A stretch of 64,000 nt of DNA from positions 54,934 through 118,933 of the forward strand of contig JABHNB010000015.1 in assembly GCA_018694115.1 (NCBI GenBank), read 5' to 3'. This DNA is from an archaeon (lineage in GTDB: Archaea > Nanobdellota > Nanobdellia > Pacearchaeales > GW2011-AR1). A program made the translations under genes and the position numbers. Positions 59,237-64,000 of this stretch are shown in pieces. Below the pieces are notes generated by a model that searched no databases, was not told where the DNA came from, and was given only the letters and a program-made list of their open reading frames with translations. Numbering within the stretch: the stretch's first letter is position 1; each line of letters starts with the position of its first letter.

Positions 59237-59967
59237 TGTTGACAGAAATATTATTGGCAGTAGTTCAGGCGGCGACAGAGTTTTTGCCAGTTTCGAGTTC
59301 GGGACATCTCGCTTTAGTTTCTAATTTGATTAGTGAACCAAACTTATTCTTTTTTACGGTGTTGCATCTTGCATCCTTGATTGCTGTTTTGATTTTTACA
59401 CGTAGGGAGATTGTAGATTTATTGAGGTTTGATTCTTCTGCTTTGAAAATGTGGGGATTCTTGATTGTTGCTACAATTCCTGCTGCATTGTTTGGATATT
59501 TCTTTAGTAGTGTGATTGAAAGTTCGTTGAGTTCGTATTTATTCTTGGGAATTGCGTTTATTTTTACAGGAGTTATTTTGTTATTGACTAAGTTTGCTTC
59601 GCTAGGAGGAAAGCTGAATCTGAAGAATTCTTTTGTGATTGGATTGTTTCAGGTACTTGCGTTATTTCCCGGGGTTTCTAGAAGTGGAATGACCATCTCC
59701 TCCGGAATATTTTTTGGAATTGATCGTGAGAAGGCTGCGAGGTTTTCATTCTTGTTATTTATTCCTCTTGTTATTGGAGCGACGTTTCTTGAATTGGGGA
59801 ACTTTTACTTTTCTTGGAGCTTGGTAGTTAGCTTTCTTGTTTCCCTGATTTTGAGCTTGGCCTTTTTGAAATTGCTTTTTGAGGTTATTAGGAGAGGTAA
59901 GTTTTGGTTGTTTTCGATTTACTGCTTTTTGATTGGATTGGTTAGTCTTGGATTGAGTTTTCTTTAG
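59233..59967 (+). CDS. uppP: undecaprenyl/polyprenyl-diphosphate phosphatase UppP
   Basis: EFLPVSSSGHL near residue 17 and FPGVSRSGMTISSGI near residue 146 are the two catalytic signatures of the UppP/BacA family, set in an eight-span membrane protein of 244 residues. It removes one phosphate from the polyprenyl carrier so it can be reused. In an archaeon without peptidoglycan the likely use is recycling the lipid carrier of N-glycosylation. It overlaps the HD gene upstream and ends before a GC-rich hairpin region. Confidence 0.93.
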   Translation: MMLTEILLAVVQAATEFLPVSSSGHLALVSNLISEPNLFFFTVLHLASLIAVLIFTRREIVDLLRFDSSALKMWGFLIVATIPAALFGYFFSSVIESSLSSYLFLGIAFIFTGVILLLTKFASLGGKLNLKNSFVIGLFQVLALFPGVSRSGMTISSGIFFGIDREKAARFSFLLFIPLVIGATFLELGNFYFSWSLVVSFLVSLILSLAFLKLLFEVIRRGKFWLFSIYCFLIGLVSLGLSFL

Positions 59968-59976
59968 AATTAATAT

Positions 59977-60012
59977 GAGTGGCCGGCACACGCCGCGTGT
60001 GAACCGGCCCTC
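59977..60012 (+). ncRNA. GC-rich long hairpin, possible structured RNA or terminator
   Basis: GAG, bulge T, GGCCGG, CACACG, loop CCG, CGTGTG, bulge AA, CCGGCC, CTC form a hairpin of 15 pairs with one bulge on each side. It is strongly GC-rich within an AT-rich genome. The following bases to about 60050 contain CACA-GCCA-TGTG and GTGATGA, the latter resembling a C-box, but no clear D-box was found. It lies in the 118-base gap after uppP. It may be a non-coding RNA, a terminator or a control element; strand is not certain. Confidence 0.45.
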
Positions 60013-60096
60013 ACCACAGCCATGTGTGATGAGCATGATTTGTGATATATTCCCGAGTGTAATTATGTTTTTAAAGGTTAATCATTGATCATTAGT

Positions 60097-60450
60097 ATGA
60101 AAAATACTGAAAACGACAACGTTCAAGGTTATCGGGCAGGATCTCCAGTTCCAGGAACTCAGAGACCAAGTGATGATTCTGGTAATGTTCCAGGCTACAG
60201 GCCAGGACCTGAAGATAATGAGTCTCCAGATTATTCCGGAGATGTTGATGATCCTACATTGGGAACTTCTAGCGGAGATGGTCCGAAAGTTATCTTAGGT
60301 CTTTGTGCTCATCACAAGGATGTTGAACCAAAGGATATTTCTAGAGTACTAAAAGAAGTTGATGAGCTTAATGATGCAAGAAGACCTCGTGATCCAAACG
60401 TCTTACTAAAATTAGCTGGAAGATTAGTAAGTGACGATATTGTCGATTAA
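60097..60450 (+). CDS. hypothetical protein with Pro/Gly/Asp-rich N-terminus
   Basis: The start at 60097 follows GTTTTTAAAGG by about 20 nt, so it is preferred to 60085. The first 65 residues are disordered in style, with VQGYRAG and VPGYRPG as short repeats and many Asp, Pro and Ser. The second half is a helical domain (KDISRVLKEVDELNDARRP). No signal peptide is seen. Its function is unknown. Confidence 0.58.
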   Translation: MKNTENDNVQGYRAGSPVPGTQRPSDDSGNVPGYRPGPEDNESPDYSGDVDDPTLGTSSGDGPKVILGLCAHHKDVEPKDISRVLKEVDELNDARRPRDPNVLLKLAGRLVSDDIVD

Positions 60451-60908
60451 ATCTTTTTGATAACTCTCCAAGCTACGACGCCGAAGATTATTAGAATTGC
60501 TAATAGTGAGAAGAATACTATTACTTTGTTTTGTAGATTGATTACTATCCCTTCAGCAACAAGTATACCTCCTGCTGCAAGACCAGTTAACTGAACCATG
60601 TTCTCTTTTGAAAATAATCCTACAAGTAAAAGGATGAAACCGATTCCTGCAAAGATGTAATATCTATATTGATTGTAGGGTTTCTGAGCTTTTTCATATT
60701 CTTCGTAACATCTTATATGGTCTTCGTTTAGCTTTGTTGCTTCTTCTTTTGTTAAATCTGATTCTGTGAACCTTATGTCTTCTTCTGCACAAAAATCATT
60801 ATATTCTGGTTCATCAATGATAATGCTTGTCCCAACATTTACAAGTGAGATAAGTATAACTGTCAAGATGATGCTTACAATAATCGTTAGTGCTGTTCTG
60901 TTTGCCAT
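60447..60908 (-). CDS. hypothetical membrane protein with four spans
   Basis: A first hydrophobic helix (ALTIIVSIILTVILISLVNVG) leads to a charged, Cys-containing loop (EPEYNDFCAEEDIRF...HIRCYEEYEKA), then three further spans (YYIFAGIGFILLLVGLF, LTGLAAGGILVAEGIVI, VIVFFSLLAILIIFGVVAW). The loop with two Cys is presumably outside and disulfide-bonded. It is convergent with the previous gene, overlapping by four bases. No family is recognised. Confidence 0.68.
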   Translation of the reverse strand: MANRTALTIIVSIILTVILISLVNVGTSIIIDEPEYNDFCAEEDIRFTESDLTKEEATKLNEDHIRCYEEYEKAQKPYNQYRYYIFAGIGFILLLVGLFSKENMVQLTGLAAGGILVAEGIVINLQNKVIVFFSLLAILIIFGVVAWRVIKKI

Positions 60909-60974
60909 GTTTTAGATAAGGATTTTAGATATATAAGGGTTTTGATAGCTTCGAAGAGGATTGAAGCTTAGGAA

Positions 60975-61409
60975 CTATCTTCTCTTCTTTCTAACTCTTC
61001 TTGCAGCTTTTCTTGCATCTCTCTTTGCCTTTCGTACAGCCTTTCTCTCTGCTCGCTTGATTTTTCTGATTTCTTTCTTTGTTAAGGTTTGATTTGTTTG
61101 ATTTGTGTAAGGGGTATCGAAAGATATTGTAAAGTTAGGAAATGTGGGAGTTATTGGGATTATAGTTATATTTGATTCGTTTGTTGAAGGCCCTATAGTA
61201 ATATTTGATTCAGGCTTTGTTGTGATATTGTTATTTGGTTTGATTGTGAAATTAGAGTTAGGATTAGGGCCTGTTGAATTTGAATCTGGAAATGTGAAGT
61301 TAACCGTGAAATTATAATCTATTTGGGGAATGGTCATATTATTTGCAGAAACAAATGCTAGACTGAACAAAAGCATGATTGATGCCAAAATTATTGGTGT
61401 GATTTTCAT
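60975..61409 (-). CDS. secreted protein with dense N-glycosylation sequons and basic tail
   Basis: A signal peptide (IILASIMLLFSLAFVSA) is followed by about 85 residues in which NxS/T sequons occur a dozen times (NMT, NFT, NST, NIT, NES, NQT). The last 35 residues are almost all Lys, Arg and Ala (RAERKAVRKAKRDARKAARR). If exported, the front part would be heavily glycosylated and the tail could bind acidic surfaces. No homologue is recognised. Confidence 0.65.
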   Translation of the reverse strand: MKITPIILASIMLLFSLAFVSANNMTIPQIDYNFTVNFTFPDSNSTGPNPNSNFTIKPNNNITTKPESNITIGPSTNESNITIIPITPTFPNFTISFDTPYTNQTNQTLTKKEIRKIKRAERKAVRKAKRDARKAARRVRKKRR

Positions 61410-61454
61410 ATTATTATGGTAATATTTTTATTTTTAAAGATTATTGTGATGGAA

Positions 61455-62642
61455 TTACCTTTTCTTCTTAATCAAAAAGATTTCATCTCTTCTATGGCAC
61501 TTAGGAAGTTTGATTCCGACATCTTGGCCTTTGATGGCTTGTTTGACGGGCTTGTTTTTGATTTCCATGCTTTCAATTGTTAAACGCTTAATTGGTGCGT
61601 CTTCCGAGATGATGTAAACTTCGTCTCCGACTTTGAGCTTTCCAGAGAGCATTTTAACTGATGCAGCTTCTGCTTTTGGCCAGTATCTTTCTATTCTAGC
61701 AACTCTTTCTTTGTACTCTTCTTGTTCTCCGTGTTCTGAAAATGAAAAATCATCATTTGTTGGCATTTTGAAAAAGAATCCTGAGCTAAAACCTCTGTGA
61801 TAGACTTTCTTTAGACTATTAATTGATTCGACTATTTCTTTGTGTGAGGGTTTTTTGTCTAAGGCTTTTTTGTATTCTTTGACAACTGTGGAAACGTATT
61901 CTGGGGACCTGTTACGGCCTTCTATTTTGAATGTAGTTATTCCTGCCTTTTTCATTTTATCGATAAATGGGAGGGTGCAGAGGTCTTTAGCGGACATTAC
62001 TCTATTGTTCTGAAGCTTTAGTTTGTTTCCTTGATCGTCTTTTACTTCCCACGCTCTTCTACAGGGTTGGGCACACTGTCCACGATTCGCAGATATTCCG
62101 TGAATAAATTGTGATGTAAAACATCTTCCTGAGACTGAGACACACATTGCTCCGTGGCAGAAACATTCGATTGGAATTTTTGCTTGTTTTGAAATTTTCT
62201 TTATTTGTTTTAGACTAAGTTCTCGTGCAAGGACGATTTTTGTTGCTCCTAGTTTTTTGTAGAATAGTGCTTCTTGGGTGTTTGAAATTGATGCTTGGGT
62301 CGATACATGAAAAGGCACCTTATATTTTCTACAGAGATTGATAACTGCGAGATCCCAGCAGATTATAGCATCTATTAGGCCTTTCGACTTTTTGATGATG
62401 GTTTCGACCTTTTTTAATTCTTCATCGTAAATTATTGTGTTTAGTGTAAGATATCTTTTGACTTTTTTAGGAGTGCACAGTTCTTTGATCTTTTTTAGAT
62501 CCGCAATTGTGAAATTTCTAGCAGTATCTCTCATATTGAAGCCCTTGATTCCGAAGTATACCGCGTCAGCTCCAGCTCCAATTGCTGCGTGGAGCATTGC
62601 AAAGTTTCCTACCGGTGCTAGTAATTCGTATTTTTGTTTCAT
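61455..62642 (-). CDS. U32 family protein (RlhA/TrhP-like hydroxylation factor)
   Basis: The start ELLAPVGNFAMLHAAIGAGADAVYFG and the segment IECFCHGAMCVSVSGRC, followed by NRGQCAQPCRRAW, are U32 signatures; the four cysteines are likely to bind an iron-sulfur cluster. Despite the peptidase name, characterised members hydroxylate tRNA or 23S rRNA. At 395 residues it has the core plus a small beta-barrel C-terminus (KVGDEVYIISED). It is a single gene with its own start region. Confidence 0.9.
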   Translation of the reverse strand: MKQKYELLAPVGNFAMLHAAIGAGADAVYFGIKGFNMRDTARNFTIADLKKIKELCTPKKVKRYLTLNTIIYDEELKKVETIIKKSKGLIDAIICWDLAVINLCRKYKVPFHVSTQASISNTQEALFYKKLGATKIVLARELSLKQIKKISKQAKIPIECFCHGAMCVSVSGRCFTSQFIHGISANRGQCAQPCRRAWEVKDDQGNKLKLQNNRVMSAKDLCTLPFIDKMKKAGITTFKIEGRNRSPEYVSTVVKEYKKALDKKPSHKEIVESINSLKKVYHRGFSSGFFFKMPTNDDFSFSEHGEQEEYKERVARIERYWPKAEAASVKMLSGKLKVGDEVYIISEDAPIKRLTIESMEIKNKPVKQAIKGQDVGIKLPKCHRRDEIFLIKKKR

Positions 62643-62741
62643 CCTATTTTGTCGAAGTTTATTGACTATTAAATCTTTCTGTCTTAATTTGTGAATGACA
62701 GCAAACAGAAACTTTATAAAGATTGAATGGGTGTATATTCC

Positions 62742-63071
62742 ATGACAAATAGTTCAGAACAGATTGAAAAGAATGTCTCTGCAAGTTTTGCATATGTTAA
62801 GAAAGATATGTTAATGCTTAATGATGCGTTTTCTGATATCCATGATAAAGTTCAACACTTAAGCTTGAATCATGCAGTACTTCTTGAAGAGATTGGAAAG
62901 TTAAGATCTGAAATTAGCAAACTTATTGCAAAAGCTAAGCCTGCAAAGAAAGCTACTACCAAGAAAAAGCCATCTAAGAAGAAAGTAGCTAAGAAAAAGC
63001 CATCTAAGAAGACAACTTCTAAGAAAGGCGTGAAGAAGGTTGTTGAAACTAAGGAAACAGTTTATTCTTAA
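62742..63071 (+). CDS. coiled-coil protein with histone-H1-like Lys/Ala tail
   Basis: The ATG at 62742 lies about 22 nt after CTTTATAAAG, so the shorter form is used. The first 65 residues form a helix with heptad spacing (IHDKVQHLSLNHAVLLEEIGKLRSEISKL). The tail contains repeats of KKKPSKK and AKKKPSKKTT, similar to the C-termini of histone H1 and other DNA-compacting proteins. It may bind DNA and multimerise. No family name is assigned. Confidence 0.65.
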   Translation: MTNSSEQIEKNVSASFAYVKKDMLMLNDAFSDIHDKVQHLSLNHAVLLEEIGKLRSEISKLIAKAKPAKKATTKKKPSKKKVAKKKPSKKTTSKKGVKKVVETKETVYS

Positions 63072-63124
63072 GGAACTTGAAGATCTGTAGATAATGTTAT
63101 AATGTTTGGAGACTATATTGGGTA

Positions 63125-63547
63125 ATGGATTCCGAAAAATCAACTGAAAAGAAAATTGTTTTGGATAAATTAATTTTAGGAAAAGGTAAGATTTTAGATT
63201 TGTTTGCTAGAATTGAGGGGCAAGGTAATTTTTATCGTAGGATTTTGAAATATGAAGATTTTCGGGATCTTGATTATTGGCTTTTTCATGAGGGGACTGG
63301 AAAAGATCCGGTAGGGGATCTAATCAATAGTGGATTCTTACATGGGGAAGTGTTTTTGGCAAATTATCTAAAGGTTATGGATGATCAAAAGTCCAGGGAG
63401 AGACATAGAGTGAAAGTTAATGCAGGATTAATCTTACCTTCTTCACTTATTACCCATCCAGATTCTCATCCCATTTTTGTAGGTAATGGACAGTTCCTTA
63501 TTCCAAATCCTCCGATGGTTTCTGTAGAGTATGCTATTCCTTATTAG
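63125..63547 (+). CDS. hypothetical protein
   Basis: This 140-residue soluble protein starts MDSEKSTEKKIVLDKLILGKG and has no motif that I recognise. The segment DYWLFHEGTGKDPVGDLINSGF is the most compact part. The gap before it (63072-63124) has only a weak TATA-like TATAATG, so its transcription start is unclear; it may be read through from the coiled-coil gene. Confidence 0.58.
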   Translation: MDSEKSTEKKIVLDKLILGKGKILDLFARIEGQGNFYRRILKYEDFRDLDYWLFHEGTGKDPVGDLINSGFLHGEVFLANYLKVMDDQKSRERHRVKVNAGLILPSSLITHPDSHPIFVGNGQFLIPNPPMVSVEYAIPY

Positions 63548-63603
63548 GTGGGATTGAAAGAGAAGCATAATCTTTAAAAACCAATTCTCCAACTAATATT
63601 TAT

Positions 63604-63617
63604 GCCTCAATAGCATA
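63604..63617 (+). repeat. partial copy of the tRNA-Asp 5' end
   Basis: GCCTCAATAGCATA at 63604 matches the first 14 bases of tRNA-Asp (63663-63676, GCCTCAATAGTATA) with one change. It lies 59 bases upstream of the real gene, at the point where transcription from TCTTTAAAAACC (63571-63582) would begin. It lacks the rest of a tRNA and is read as a tandem remnant or an initiator-related sequence. Confidence 0.55.
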
Positions 63618-63662
63618 AAGTAACAGCATAGCTGTTTCATGTATACAATTGAGCATAAACAA

Positions 63663-63734
63663 GCCTCAATAGTATAGTGGTTAGTACACGGCCCTGTCGC
63701 GGCCGAGATCCGGGTTCAATCCCCGGTTGGGGCG
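63663..63734 (+). tRNA. tRNA-Asp (GUC)
   Basis: GCCTCAA pairs with TTGGGGC (one T-G pair) as acceptor stem, CGGCC-CTGTCGC-GGCCG is the anticodon arm with anticodon GTC, and CCGGG-TTCAATC-CCCGG is the T arm. G73 fits aspartate identity. CCA is not encoded. The obvious TATA box is about 85 bases upstream, so a precursor with a leader of about 60 bases is expected unless the weaker TGTATAC at 63640 is used. Confidence 0.93.
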
Positions 63735-63839
63735 TTTTTGAAGTTTTGTCGTCGCTGTTTTTAATATTTTTTAATTCTGTAGGGCGTAGAACTATCTTAT
63801 TCGAGAAAGTTTTATATAGTAAATAATCTTCTTAAAAAT

Positions 63840-64000
63840 ATGGTGAAAAAGAGGAAATCTCAGAAGAGTTCTACTTCAGAGATTCTAGCGAACAAGTGGT
63901 TTTTGGGAACGTTAGTTTTAATTGTGGTAATTATCGCTGCGACAGTTGTTTTTGTCGTGATGCAGGATTCTGATTCCATTGTTCAAACTCAGGGAGATGA
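63840..64000 (+). CDS. N-terminal fragment of a membrane-anchored protein (runs off window)
   Basis: Starting at the ATG at 63840, with TTTTATATAG about 22 nt before it, the frame reads MVKKRKSQKSSTSEI, then a hydrophobic helix (WFLGTLVLIVVIIAATVVFVVM) and an acidic start of an outer domain (QDSDSIVQTQGD) to the edge. The layout is that of a secreted or anchored protein with an N-terminal span, such as a thioredoxin-like or surface protein. Too little is visible to name it. It was not in the ORF track. Confidence 0.65.
   Translation, partial: MVKKRKSQKSSTSEILANKWFLGTLVLIVVIIAATVVFVVMQDSDSIVQTQGD

Noticed and set aside
59977-60050. C/D box guide RNA near GTGATGA
   Set aside because: A C-box-like GTGATGA is present but no CTGA D-box at a fitting distance was found, so only a structured element is claimed.

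Overview
The window is AT-rich (roughly one third G+C by eye) and archaeal. It carries aIF2 gamma, L7Ae, S28e, L24e, S10, Kae1, archaeal-type TrpRS and ThrRS and Elp3. Most well-placed start codons have a TATA element (typically TTTATAAA or TTTAAATA) about 20-30 nt upstream, so transcripts are mostly leaderless or nearly so. Small gene sizes, many small membrane or secreted orphans, and bacterial-type genes (gyrase A/B, DisA, UppP, a sigma-70-like protein) point to a DPANN archaeon of the Pacearchaeota/Woesearchaeota kind. The lineage is an inference; the archaeal assignment is firm.

0-10 kb: a partial DapF-like gene, a frameshifted AdoMet-decarboxylase/methyltransferase fusion, a disA-DHH pair that may make and degrade c-di-AMP, a small zinc protease overlapping kae1, a nucleotide kinase-like protein, an L7Ae-S28e-L24e ribosomal operon, and an overlapping operon of an Asp/Glu-type racemase with two ATP-grasp ligases. 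10-16 kb: gyrB, two small genes and gyrA, each overlapping the next by one base. 16-29.7 kb: a bacterial sigma-70-like protein with a 14-bp palindrome just before its start codon, aIF2 gamma, a PP-loop ATPase, DedA/VTT and HAD proteins, a membrane receptor-like protein with a cyclase-homology domain, TrpRS, a DUF5675-like protein, KaiC-like and ParB-like proteins, and ThrRS.

29.7-49.2 kb is the most unusual part: about 20 kb of secreted, cysteine-rich proteins in tandem. Six large genes start with the same kind of promoter and signal-peptide leader. Four of them then have a Gly/Tyr/Cys-rich stretch after the leader, and the mature parts are variable. Two look like M64-type zinc peptidases and two like serine hydrolases with thrombospondin-3-like calcium repeats. 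Several are followed, often with overlap, by smaller partners: two with the same C-terminal DWR...PSL motif (one with a dockerin) and three with a C-terminal membrane anchor of one family. Two of the large genes have single in-frame stops. A minus-strand set of three small lipoproteins with matching promoters sits inside the array.

49.2-64 kb returns to mixed housekeeping genes: a Trm9-like methyltransferase, Elp3, an XPD/DinG-like helicase, an ITP/XTP pyrophosphatase, tRNA-Ser(GGA), S10, a secreted nuclease, an HD hydrolase, UppP, a U32 protein and tRNA-Asp(GUC), with several small secreted or coiled-coil orphans. No CRISPR array, rRNA or recognisable insertion sequence was seen. No gap exceeds about 300 bases without a gene.
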